A model generated the notes under the pieces. It did no database searches and was not told the DNA's origin. It was given only the letters and a program-made list of their open reading frames with translations. The translations under genes and the position numbers were made by a program. Shown here in pieces: positions 19,161-26,440 of a DNA stretch of 26,440 bases. This DNA is from Brevibacterium sp. UMB1308A (GTDB taxonomy: Bacteria > Actinomycetota > Actinomycetes > Actinomycetales > Brevibacteriaceae): positions 1 through 26,440 of the forward strand of contig NZ_JASPDO010000029.1 in NCBI RefSeq assembly GCF_030230605.1. Reading direction: 5' to 3'. Numbering within the stretch: position 1 is the first letter of the stretch; each line of letters begins with the position of its first letter.

Positions 19161-20639
19161 TTGAAGTACGAAGACGCAATTAAGAAGTACGACCCAGTTC
19201 TTGGAATCGAAGTCCACGTGGAACTGGGAACCGTGACAAAAATGTTTGACGCCGCCCCCAATACCTTTGGTGGCGGGCCCAACGAAAACACCACGCCTGT
19301 GTCGCTCGGTCTGCCCGGTGCGTTGCCGGTGGTGAACGAAACCGGTGTGGAGTACGCGATTAAGATCGGGCTGGCGCTAGGGTGCCAGATCGCTGAAACG
19401 TGCCGATTTGCGCGCAAGAACTACTTCTACCCTGACCTGGCGAAGAACTTCCAGACTTCGCAGTACGACGAGCCGATCGCATTTGACGGCGCGTTGGAAG
19501 TCGAGCTGGAAGACGGTCAGCTGGTGACTGTTGACATTGAGCGCGCGCACATGGAAGAAGACGCGGGGAAGAACACGCACGTGGGTGGGTCTTCGGGGCG
19601 TATCCAGGGTGCGGACTATTCGCTGGTGGACTACAACCGTGCCGGAGTTCCCCTGGTTGAGATTGTCACCCGGCCTATTACGGGTACGGGGGAGCGGGCG
19701 CCCGAGGTTGCAGCCGCGTATGTGCGCACGTTGCGGGACATCTTCAAGGCTTTGGGTGTTTCGGAAGCGCGCATGGAGCAGGGAAATGTGCGTGCCGACA
19801 TTAACGTGTCGCTGCGTGAAAGCCCGGATGCGCCACTGGGCACCAGGACTGAGACGAAGAACGTGAACTCGTTCAGGTCGATTGAGCGGGCCGTGAAGTT
19901 TGAGATTGCACGCCAGGCCACCATTTTGGAGGCGGGCGAGAAGGTGTTGCAGGAGACTCGGCACTTCCACGAAGACACGGGTGAAACGTCGTCTGGTCGC
20001 GTGAAGTCCGATGCTGATGACTACCGTTACTTCCCTGAACCTGATCTGGTTCCCGTTTCACCTGCGCGTGAGTGGGTTGAGCAGTTGCGTGAAGAGTTGC
20101 CGGAACTGCCGGCTGCTAAGCGCCGTCGCCTCATTGGTGAGTGGGGATTCAGTGACCTGGAGATGCGTGACGTTGTCAACGCTGGTCTGCTTGAAGCTGT
20201 TGAGGATACGGTGGCGGCAGGTGCTAAGCCTGGGGACGCCCGTAAATGGTGGATGGGTGAGATTGCGCGTCAGGCGAAAGCTTCTGAGGCCGATGCTACG
20301 GAGCTGGTGACACCGGAACAGGTGGCTGAGCTCGCTGACCTAGTGAAGCAGGGCAAGCTCAATGACAAGCTGGCGCGGAAAGTGCTGGAAGGTGTCATCG
20401 CCGGTGAAGGTAACCCGGCTGCTGTGATGGAAGCGCGCGGTCTGGAGATCGTGGAAGACGACGGGGCGTTGGAAGCTGCCGTTGATCAGGCGATCGCTGA
20501 CAACCCTGATGTGGTTGAGAAGATCAAGGGTGGCAAGATGCAGGCGATTGGTGCGCTCATGGGGCCCATCATGAAAGCCACACGTGGTCAAGCCGATGCA
20601 GGTAAAGCGCGCGAAATGATCATGTCAAAGATTCAGTGA
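19161..20639 (+). CDS. gatB: Aspartyl/glutamyl-tRNA amidotransferase subunit B
   Basis: GatB is the kinase/transamidase subunit: it phosphorylates the misacylated Glu (or Asp) on the tRNA and aminates it with ammonia from GatA. The 492-residue protein has the family N-terminus ([13 protein letters not shown]), the cradle domain motif [17 protein letters not shown], the RADINVS segment, and the C-terminal helical and YqeY-like tail ([12 protein letters not shown], 460s onward) that grips the tRNA elbow. Cysteines of the optional zinc site near TKMF are absent, as in many homologues. The start is TTG, with AAGGA eight bases upstream and immediately after the gatA stop. An intrinsic terminator begins nine bases after the stop codon, marking the end of the gatCAB operon. 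Confidence 0.97.
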   Translation: MKYEDAIKKYDPVLGIEVHVELGTVTKMFDAAPNTFGGGPNENTTPVSLGLPGALPVVNETGVEYAIKIGLALGCQIAETCRFARKNYFYPDLAKNFQTSQYDEPIAFDGALEVELEDGQLVTVDIERAHMEEDAGKNTHVGGSSGRIQGADYSLVDYNRAGVPLVEIVTRPITGTGERAPEVAAAYVRTLRDIFKALGVSEARMEQGNVRADINVSLRESPDAPLGTRTETKNVNSFRSIERAVKFEIARQATILEAGEKVLQETRHFHEDTGETSSGRVKSDADDYRYFPEPDLVPVSPAREWVEQLREELPELPAAKRRRLIGEWGFSDLEMRDVVNAGLLEAVEDTVAAGAKPGDARKWWMGEIARQAKASEADATELVTPEQVAELADLVKQGKLNDKLARKVLEGVIAGEGNPAAVMEARGLEIVEDDGALEAAVDQAIADNPDVVEKIKGGKMQAIGALMGPIMKATRGQADAGKAREMIMSKIQ

Positions 20640-20647
20640 TGCGCGTT

Positions 20648-20677
20648 ACGCCCCGCCCCAGTGGCGGGGCGTTTTTC
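20648..20677 (+). terminator. Strong intrinsic terminator after gatB
   Basis: A ten-pair GC-rich stem (ACGCCCCGCC at 20648-20657, GGCGGGGCGT at 20663-20672) with a five-base loop CCAGT is followed by a run of five T (20672-20676). It ends the gatCAB operon and isolates the adhesin gene. Confidence 0.93.
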
Positions 20678-20909
20678 GTTGTGAGGACGCTGTGTGTCTT
20701 TGGTGAGAGGCGTCACTTGAGTGGCGCGCGTGACCACTGTTTGCACTGTTCTGTATGTGGCGTGTTACCAGGGGGTATGGAAGCTGAGCCGATTGTGTGA
20801 AACAATTGTGGCGCTTAATAAAGTATGTGTATTCCATGATTCTCACCTCAACGGGCAATGGTGGAACGGCCCATTGGTGTTGTTTAAAACCTCCAGGAAG
20901 GACTGAGGG
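20678..20909 (+). promoter_or_regulatory. Leader and candidate promoter/operator region of the adhesin gene
   Basis: This 232-base stretch holds no credible gene. An AT-rich patch at 20790-20840 contains an inverted repeat ATTGT-N5-ACAAT (20792-20806) overlapping a perfect palindrome ACAATTGT (20802-20809). Possible core elements there are TTGTGT (20793-20798) with TAAAGT (20819-20824), both weak. AGGAAGG eight bases before the ATG at 20910 is a good ribosome site. Promoter placement is tentative. Confidence 0.4.
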
Positions 20910-23900
20910 ATGAATTCCTCGAAGACTTCGACGCTGCGGAGGCGCTTCTTGCGCGTCCCGATTGCCGCTCTGTCGGCCCTCGCATTAACGGCTGGGGCAT
21001 TTGCTGTACCTAACTTGATGTCGGGCGATTCGGCGGCTGCAGCTGATTTCACAGGCGGCATCCGCGAGAAGTCCGGTGCGGTAGAGAAGGACGCCCAGAA
21101 GGCCTCCGACCTGCCGGCCGGATCGTGTGTTGTCTCGGAGAACACTCCGAAGGGCAGCCAAGCTGGTTTCAGCTGGGACACCCTGGAGCCAGGCGCTGAC
21201 AGCCCCTCGAAAACCCGGTGGGGTTTGAGCGTCTCCTTCGATAACTCGGAGGACCGCACGTTCGCAGATTGGAGCTTTACCAATTCAGGCCTTATGGGTG
21301 CGTACCTCGATGCGGGACAGGTTCCCTCTATGCGGGCCGGTCAGAACTTTCTTGGCAACAATGTCACTGACAAGGCCACCGAAAACCTCGGTATTACTGC
21401 TTCTAGGCAACAGCGAAACCTGAACCTCAACGCGGAACTGACCGATGCGAAAGTCAAGCAGTTCGCTGAGGCCACTGCCGCTAACCCGGTACGTTATGCC
21501 TGGCAGGGAAACTATAAGACTGACCGTACCACCGGCCCGTTTGCCACCCAGGGAGGCAGTGCATTCTTTACGGCCGTCGTGAACCCGTGGCCGAGCGAAA
21601 ACATCGAATGTAACCCGATCACGGTGTCGTGGGAGAACTTTGAGAAGCACGTCATCATTGCAGGTGCGGAAACCAAGGTCGGTAAGATCAACGTTCCTGC
21701 TGTTGCGAACGGTGGCACGGACGATTCTATGTCCCGCATGGTCGTGGAGGCCTACGACGGCAACGGCCAGTTCATCGGTACCACTGATCCGGCGGCGTCT
21801 GGCGGCACCAAGAACCTGCGCATCGACGAAACGACCGGCGACATCTACTTCACGTGGCCTGAATATCGCGGCACCGACCTGGCGACTGACAAGAACGTGA
21901 ACTTCTCCGTTCTGGCGAAGCCACGTACCGTCGACCAGCTCCAGGCGGCTGCCGAGAACAACAACTTCGGTGAAGGCGCTACCTTCGACAGCTCCAACTT
22001 GCTGACCCGCTACAACAAGGCGAACGTCATCGACTCGAAGGCGTTCTCCTTGGATGACACCGAGTACCACTCCCCGAAGTACGACAAGACGGACGCCACG
22101 ATCATCTCCGGCGTCGATAGCGCTACCGGTCCGATTGCTACCGAGCCGCAGAAGGTCACCTTCACCCAGACCCCTGACCTGATCAAGGACCTGGCGAAGA
22201 AGGAGGCAGACGGCGGTTACGAAGCCAAGGTCACCCTGGATGAGAAGTACGTCTATGAGGGCTGGACCGTCGAGATGGACGAGAACTACAACGTCACCGT
22301 CACCGCTCCAGAGAACCCGCGCCCAGGCACCTTCGCGCGCCCTGTGATCACGGTGGAGTACTCCAACGGTTCCACTGACAAGCTCGAACTCCTCGTAGTT
22401 GTTGACCCGAACAACACCCAGGTCACCGACCTCGTGCGCCCAAGCCTGACTAAGGGCCACATCGGCGACGACCTCACCGCCCAGGTGGGCACCAAGTCCA
22501 TCATGAAGGGCTACAAGCCGGTTCACCCGGCCAAGTTCGAGATCGATGAGTCCACCGTCCCTGCTGGCTGGACCGTCACGGTCGATGACACCGGCAAGGT
22601 CACCGCGAAGGCGGACGACACCGTCGCGCCGGGCACGATCATCACCCCGAAGGTCAAGGCAACCTACCCGGACCAGACCACGGATGAGATCGAGACCCAG
22701 TTCCAGGCGATCGTGGACATCAAGATCCCGACCTACGACACGGTGACTAATAAGCCGACTGCGAAGGTCTCCCTCAAGCCTGAGATCCCGGAGCGTGGCC
22801 TGAGCGGTAACACGACCGACGAAGCGCCGAAGCGTTACACCTTCCCGGACGGTAAGACCCAGATGACGGTCACCGATGACAGCGGCACGTGGACCGTCAA
22901 GATTGACGAGGACACTGGTGAGGTCACCACGACGATTCCGCGGACTGCGCCTGAAGGTTACATCCTGAACGTTCCGGTTCTTGCGTACTACGACAACGCT
23001 GACAAGCCGCAAGAGGTTAAGGGCACCGTCGTCGTTCTCAAGAGCGATTTCGCCCCTACCTACTCCGTGGAGTCGACTGGCCCGAACCAGGCCGTGAACC
23101 ACCAGGTACAGGACGCTCCTAAGGGCTCCAAGTTCTCCTTCGGCAAGGACGAGAATGATCAGCCGATCCTTGAGCAGGAAGTTGATGGCTGGAAGTACAC
23201 CATCGACCCGAACACCGGTGTCGTGTCTTCCACCCCGCCAGCAGACTCCAAGCCGGGTGACAAGAAGACCATCAACGTCACTGTGACCACTCCGGATGGC
23301 TCCACCCCGCTGGTGCCAGTCACCACCGTGGTGAAGTTGTCCAACAATTGGGAAGCTGAGCCTTCGTACCCGGTAGAAACCGTGTATCCCGGTGACACAG
23401 CAAAGCTGCCAGTTGCACTGGACAAGCCGGACACCGTGAATGTCGCGAAGGAAAACCCGTACAAGTTGGGTGATGTTCCTGCTGGCTGGCAAGTCGAAAT
23501 TGCGGAGGACGGCACTATCACGGCAACCGCACCTGCGGATGCGAAGGCGGGCGATCAAGCCAAGATTCCGGTTACTGTGACCTACGAAGATGGCTCTACG
23601 GATACCGCTTACGCAGTAGTGAACGTTGTTGACGTTCCAACCCGCGAAGTTCCGTTCAAGGTCGAGTACAAGTACGACGACACCATCCCTGCCGGCGAGT
23701 ACAAGGTTGAGACCAAGGGCAAGCCTGGCAAGGAGAAGATGAACAAGGACGGTACTTGGGAGCGCTCCGAAGAGCCTCAGAATGAGGTCGTCGTCATCGG
23801 CACCAAGCCAGCTGCGAGCGCCAAGGAAGTCACCTGGAAGGTTCCAATCCCGTACCCGACCGAGGTTCGCGAGAACCCGGACCTGAAGCCTGGTGAAACC

Positions 23901-26384
23901 CGGGTTGTTCAGGAAGGTGAGAACGGCGAGAAGACCTTCACCGCTAAGTTCACCGCTACGGGCGATCAGGCTGAGGTGGTCGAGGAAGAGACCACCAAGG
24001 AACCTGTCAAGCGGATCGTCGAGTACGGTCCGGGCATTGCTCCAAGCGAGCTGGTGACCAAGACCGAGAAGCCGATTCCGTTCGACACCAAGGTGATCTT
24101 CGATGACACCTTGGAGGCTGGCAAGCAGGTTGTTGACCAGAAGGGCGAGGTCGGTACCGAGGTTGAGACCTCGACTCAGAAGCTCGTGGACGGCAAGCCT
24201 TCGGGCGACCCGGTCGTGACCTCTGAGCGCACCAAGGAACCGACCGAGCAGATCATCCGCGTCGGCACCAAGACCACTGGTGAAATCAAGAACTCGGTTG
24301 AGGCTGAGGTTCCGTTCGGCGTGAAGGTCGAGTTCGACCCGAACCTGCCTGCTGGCACCTCGAAGACTGTCACCGAGGGTAAGCCTGGTAAAAAGACCAT
24401 TACCGTGACTCAGAAGGTCACCAATTCGCAGCCGGATGGCGAAGCCACTGTCGAGGAGAAGGTCACTCAACAGCCGGTTGACCAGGTCATCAAGGTCGGT
24501 ACCAAGCCGTCTGAGGCTTCGTCGAAGGTCACCTGGACCGCCCAGGTTCCGTTCGAGGTTATTACCCGCCCGAACCCGGAGCTGAAACCGGGTGAGATCA
24601 AGGTCGTCCAGAAGGGCGTGCCTGGTGAGAAGACCTACACCGCTGACTTCAAGGCTAAGGGCGACCAGGCAACTGTCACCCCTGAAGAGAAGCAGACCAA
24701 GGACCCCGTCAACGAGATCATCGAATACGGCCCAGCTGCTGAGGACACCACTGTGGTGACCAGGGTTGACAAGCCGGTTCCGTTCGAAACTGAGATCGTC
24801 TTCGACAACACCCTCAAGGAGGGCGAGCAGAAGGTTGATCAACAGGGGCAGACCGGTACCGAGGTTGTGACCTCGACTCAGAAGATCGTGGACGGTAAGC
24901 CTTCGGGCGACCCTGAAGTGACGACTGAGCGCACGAAGGAACCTGTCAAGCAGATCATCCGCGTTGGTACCAAGACCACTGGCACTCATACGAGTGAGTA
25001 CGAAAAGGACGTGCCGTTCGAGACCGAGATCATCTTCGACGAGAACCTGGAAGCCGGAAAGCAGGAAACTGTCCAGGAAGGCAAACTGGGTAAGGACAAG
25101 GTCACCACGACCCTGACCATCGAGAACTCGACGGTCGTGGATTCCAAGACCGAAACCAAGCGTGTGACCGAGCCTGTCAAGAAGATCATCAAGGTCGGCA
25201 CTAAGGGCAATCCTGCCTCCACGGAGATTGAGTGGACCGAGAATACCCCGTTCGGTGTCGAGGTACGCGTCAACCCCGAGCTGCAACCTGGCGAGACCAA
25301 GGTTGTCCAAGAGGGCAAGCCCGGTGAGGTGAAGCACACCGTTGGTGTCGAAGTTGACGACAAGGGCAACGTCACCAAGGGTGAGCCTAAGTCGGAGACA
25401 GTGAGCGAGCCTGTCAAGCAGATCATCGAGGTTGGTCCTGCAAAGGAACACCAGACTGAGTTGACGGACAAGCACACGGAAAACACTCCGTACGACACCA
25501 TCATCGAGTACGACCCGAACCTCGAGGTTGGCAAGGTTGTTGAGGACCAGGCTGGTGCCTTCGGTGAGAAGGAAATCACCAAGACCTGGAAGCTCGAAAA
25601 CGGCAAGCCAGTAGGCGATCCAGAAGTGTCCGAGAAGGTTCTTAAGGATCCGCAACCACGCAAGATCCGCGTGGGTGCCAAGTGCAACTGCGAGACTCCG
25701 ACTCCAGACCCGACTGAGGAGCCGACTACGGACCCAACTGACAATCCATCGGACGATCCGACTCCGGATCCGACCGGTGAACCTTCGGAGGAGCCATCAG
25801 AGCAACCTTCGGACGAACCAACGGCGGAGCCTAGCGAGGACCCATCTGAGGAACCGACGCCGGAACCATCGGACGATCCTTCGGAAACTCCAACCGGAGA
25901 GCCTTCGGAAACCCCGAGTGAGGAACCTAGCCAGGATCCATCCGAGGAGCCTTCGGAAACTCCAAGCGAGGAACCTAGCCAGGATCCTTCCGAGGAACCT
26001 TCTGAGCAGCCATCGGACAAGCCGTCAGAACAACCATCGGATGAACCGTCTGACAAGCCTTCGGAGACTCCAAGCCAGGAGCCTAGCCAGGATCCTTCCG
26101 AGCGGCCTTCGGACAAGCCATCAGATAAGCCATCAGACGAACCTGGTAATCCTGGGGACTCGCCTTCAGACGAGCCAAGCGAACCGAGCAAGCCAGGACA
26201 ACCTGGGGATGGTTCGGACGGTCCTGGAAAGCCTGGTGACTCCACCGAGCCTGGCGATTCCGGTAAGCCTGGCCCGCTCCCTCGAACAGGTACTGAGGTA
26301 GCTCTGGCAGTGGCTATGGGTCTGGGCATGATCGGTGCAGGTGTAGCACTGACAGTGGCCAGCCGCAGGAACCGTCGTAACTAA
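20910..26384 (+). CDS. LPXTG cell-wall-anchored adhesin with Rib/YPDG-like and G5 repeats
   Basis: The 1824-residue exported protein contains: a signal peptide (basic RRRFLR, hydrophobic core 17-32, probable cleavage near AFA32 or AAAA45); a head domain about 46-410 with Cys73 and Cys234; about five domains of roughly 100 residues (413-910) with the Rib/YPDG-like pattern GWxVxxxxxTGxVTxTxP ... PGxxxxxPVxVTYxDGS; nine G5 domains (911-1591) with PF(D/E)T ... EPVxxIIxVGTK; a CNC motif at 1592-1594; a Pro/Ser/Glu/Asp stalk (1595-1789); and LPRTG at 1790-1794 followed by a hydrophobic segment and RRNRRN, a canonical sortase signal. The plan resembles staphylococcal Aap/SasG, which mediate intercellular adhesion through zinc-dependent G5 dimers. 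ATG with AGGAAGG is a firm start. Ligand and role are inferred, and repeat number may vary between strains. Confidence 0.93.
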   Translation: MNSSKTSTLRRRFLRVPIAALSALALTAGAFAVPNLMSGDSAAAADFTGGIREKSGAVEKDAQKASDLPAGSCVVSENTPKGSQAGFSWDTLEPGADSPSKTRWGLSVSFDNSEDRTFADWSFTNSGLMGAYLDAGQVPSMRAGQNFLGNNVTDKATENLGITASRQQRNLNLNAELTDAKVKQFAEATAANPVRYAWQGNYKTDRTTGPFATQGGSAFFTAVVNPWPSENIECNPITVSWENFEKHVIIAGAETKVGKINVPAVANGGTDDSMSRMVVEAYDGNGQFIGTTDPAASGGTKNLRIDETTGDIYFTWPEYRGTDLATDKNVNFSVLAKPRTVDQLQAAAENNNFGEGATFDSSNLLTRYNKANVIDSKAFSLDDTEYHSPKYDKTDATIISGVDSATGPIATEPQKVTFTQTPDLIKDLAKKEADGGYEAKVTLDEKYVYEGWTVEMDENYNVTVTAPENPRPGTFARPVITVEYSNGSTDKLELLVVVDPNNTQVTDLVRPSLTKGHIGDDLTAQVGTKSIMKGYKPVHPAKFEIDESTVPAGWTVTVDDTGKVTAKADDTVAPGTIITPKVKATYPDQTTDEIETQFQAIVDIKIPTYDTVTNKPTAKVSLKPEIPERGLSGNTTDEAPKRYTFPDGKTQMTVTDDSGTWTVKIDEDTGEVTTTIPRTAPEGYILNVPVLAYYDNADKPQEVKGTVVVLKSDFAPTYSVESTGPNQAVNHQVQDAPKGSKFSFGKDENDQPILEQEVDGWKYTIDPNTGVVSSTPPADSKPGDKKTINVTVTTPDGSTPLVPVTTVVKLSNNWEAEPSYPVETVYPGDTAKLPVALDKPDTVNVAKENPYKLGDVPAGWQVEIAEDGTITATAPADAKAGDQAKIPVTVTYEDGSTDTAYAVVNVVDVPTREVPFKVEYKYDDTIPAGEYKVETKGKPGKEKMNKDGTWERSEEPQNEVVVIGTKPAASAKEVTWKVPIPYPTEVRENPDLKPGETRVVQEGENGEKTFTAKFTATGDQAEVVEEETTKEPVKRIVEYGPGIAPSELVTKTEKPIPFDTKVIFDDTLEAGKQVVDQKGEVGTEVETSTQKLVDGKPSGDPVVTSERTKEPTEQIIRVGTKTTGEIKNSVEAEVPFGVKVEFDPNLPAGTSKTVTEGKPGKKTITVTQKVTNSQPDGEATVEEKVTQQPVDQVIKVGTKPSEASSKVTWTAQVPFEVITRPNPELKPGEIKVVQKGVPGEKTYTADFKAKGDQATVTPEEKQTKDPVNEIIEYGPAAEDTTVVTRVDKPVPFETEIVFDNTLKEGEQKVDQQGQTGTEVVTSTQKIVDGKPSGDPEVTTERTKEPVKQIIRVGTKTTGTHTSEYEKDVPFETEIIFDENLEAGKQETVQEGKLGKDKVTTTLTIENSTVVDSKTETKRVTEPVKKIIKVGTKGNPASTEIEWTENTPFGVEVRVNPELQPGETKVVQEGKPGEVKHTVGVEVDDKGNVTKGEPKSETVSEPVKQIIEVGPAKEHQTELTDKHTENTPYDTIIEYDPNLEVGKVVEDQAGAFGEKEITKTWKLENGKPVGDPEVSEKVLKDPQPRKIRVGAKCNCETPTPDPTEEPTTDPTDNPSDDPTPDPTGEPSEEPSEQPSDEPTAEPSEDPSEEPTPEPSDDPSETPTGEPSETPSEEPSQDPSEEPSETPSEEPSQDPSEEPSEQPSDKPSEQPSDEPSDKPSETPSQEPSQDPSERPSDKPSDKPSDEPGNPGDSPSDEPSEPSKPGQPGDGSDGPGKPGDSTEPGDSGKPGPLPRTGTEVALAVAMGLGMIGAGVALTVASRRNRRN
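22146..23639 (+). repeat. About five Rib/YPDG-like immunoglobulin-type domains in the adhesin
   Basis: Residues 413-910 divide into five divergent units starting near 413, 503, 607, 714 and 812. Each ends with a (Y/T)xDGS(T)-like strand and carries a central GWxVxIDxxTGxV pattern. DNA identity between units is low, so they are old duplications. Such domains usually act as rigid spacers in Gram-positive surface proteins. Confidence 0.7.
23640..25682 (+). repeat. Nine tandem G5 domains arranged as three A-B-C super-repeats
   Basis: Units of about 61-80 residues begin near residues 911, 972, 1051, 1129, 1206, 1282, 1362, 1438 and 1517. Units 1/4/7, 2/5/8 and 3/6/9 resemble each other most: type B carries NPxLxPGExxVVQ and ends EYGP or EVGP, and type C carries VDGKPSGDP (or ENGKPVGDP). 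The real repeat is therefore a triplet of about 232 residues. C units 3 and 6 are nearly identical in DNA around 24170-24215 and 24872-24917, indicating recent recombination. Confidence 0.8.
25692..26276 (+). repeat. Pro/Ser/Glu/Asp-rich wall-spanning stalk
   Basis: Residues 1595-1789 are built of four-residue units of the form (E/D)PS(E/D/Q/K), strongly acidic at first, then Lys-containing, ending in a Gly/Pro/Asp segment just before LPRTG. Such regions thread through peptidoglycan. Confidence 0.85.
25902..25997 (+). repeat. 48-bp tandem DNA repeat in the stalk
   Basis: Two adjacent 48-base copies (25902-25949 and 25950-25997) differ at only a few positions and encode PSETPSEEPSQDPSEE. A third, diverged copy lies at 26058-26105. 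Multiples of three keep the frame, so slippage could vary stalk length. Confidence 0.8.
26277..26381 (+). other. LPRTG cell-wall sorting signal
   Basis: The last 35 residues consist of LPRTG, a hydrophobic segment of about 24 residues and the basic tail RRNRRN: the standard substrate of a class A/E-type sortase. No sortase gene lies in the window. Confidence 0.93.
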
Positions 26385-26397
26385 CGGCTCCGACTGA

Positions 26398-26416
26398 CCG
26401 GGGACAGTGTCCTCGG
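26398..26416 (+). terminator. Weak candidate hairpin after the adhesin gene
   Basis: CCGGGGA (26398-26404) pairs with TCCTCGG (26410-26416), with one G-T pair and loop CAGTG, 14 bases after the stop. No T-run follows, so termination is uncertain. Confidence 0.3.
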
Positions 26417-26440
26417 CAAGACATCACAAAGCGAGTGGTG

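Noticed and set aside
20721..20906. A 61-codon plus-strand frame in the adhesin leader
   Set aside because: It has no ribosome site, an unlikely composition, and runs across the AT-rich promoter candidate and the adhesin ribosome site.
21285..25655. A 4.4-kb open frame on the minus strand opposite the adhesin
   Set aside because: Its codons lie exactly in register with the sense codons, so it stays open because the adhesin avoids TTA, CTA and TCA. The translation is a monotonous Leu/Asp/Arg-rich shadow of the G5 repeats with no domain of its own.
24986..26329. A second long minus-strand frame over the G5 and stalk region
   Set aside because: It is a Ser/Gly/Leu low-complexity mirror of the PSE-type repeat with no recognisable fold or ribosome site.

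Overview
The window looks like chromosomal DNA of a high-GC Gram-positive actinobacterium, most likely of the order Micrococcales. The reasons are the moderately high GC, frequent GTG/TTG starts, the cysteine desulfurase - mnmA - MetE-like - ligA - gatCAB order (also known from mycobacteria and relatives), a LigA insert of the type I associate with Micrococcaceae-like ligases, and an LPXTG surface protein. The genus cannot be fixed from sequence alone. I see no rRNA, tRNA, CRISPR array, insertion sequence or phage gene, and no gene-free stretch longer than about 300 bases.

Region 1 (1-7.3 kb, envelope and RNA turnover): a membrane glycosyltransferase with GT2 motifs (minus), oligoribonuclease orn (minus, apparently leaderless), then a plus-strand trio. 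In the trio, two full-length paralogues of an unrecognised membrane protein flank a cytoplasmic thioredoxin-TPR protein of the YbbN/CnoX type. Each paralogue has two membrane segments followed by a complete INTERNAL lipoprotein signal with lipobox, so each may be a polyprotein cut into a membrane half and a lipoprotein half. This is my best candidate for an undescribed system.

Region 2 (7.3-20.7 kb, housekeeping): two small four-helix membrane proteins (minus), then cysteine desulfurase and mnmA (4-nt overlap; sulfur relay to tRNA U34), a MetE-like protein without a visible zinc motif, and ligA. Convergent to ligA lies a penicillin-binding-protein homologue whose transpeptidase site has lost all three catalytic motifs. 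Divergent from that are tcdA-like (ct6A tRNA modification) and a TatD-family hydrolase (4-nt overlap), followed by gatC-gatA-gatB (Gln-tRNA/Asn-tRNA amidotransferase), closed by a strong intrinsic terminator. Three separate tRNA-quality functions (s2U34, ct6A37, transamidation) therefore sit together.

Region 3 (20.7-26.4 kb, accessory surface): one 1824-residue cell-wall-anchored adhesin with an N-terminal head, about five Rib/YPDG-like domains, nine G5 domains arranged as a three-unit super-repeat iterated three times, a Pro/Ser/Glu/Asp stalk with 48-bp DNA repeats, and an LPRTG sorting signal. Its layout recalls the staphylococcal Aap/SasG intercellular adhesins.
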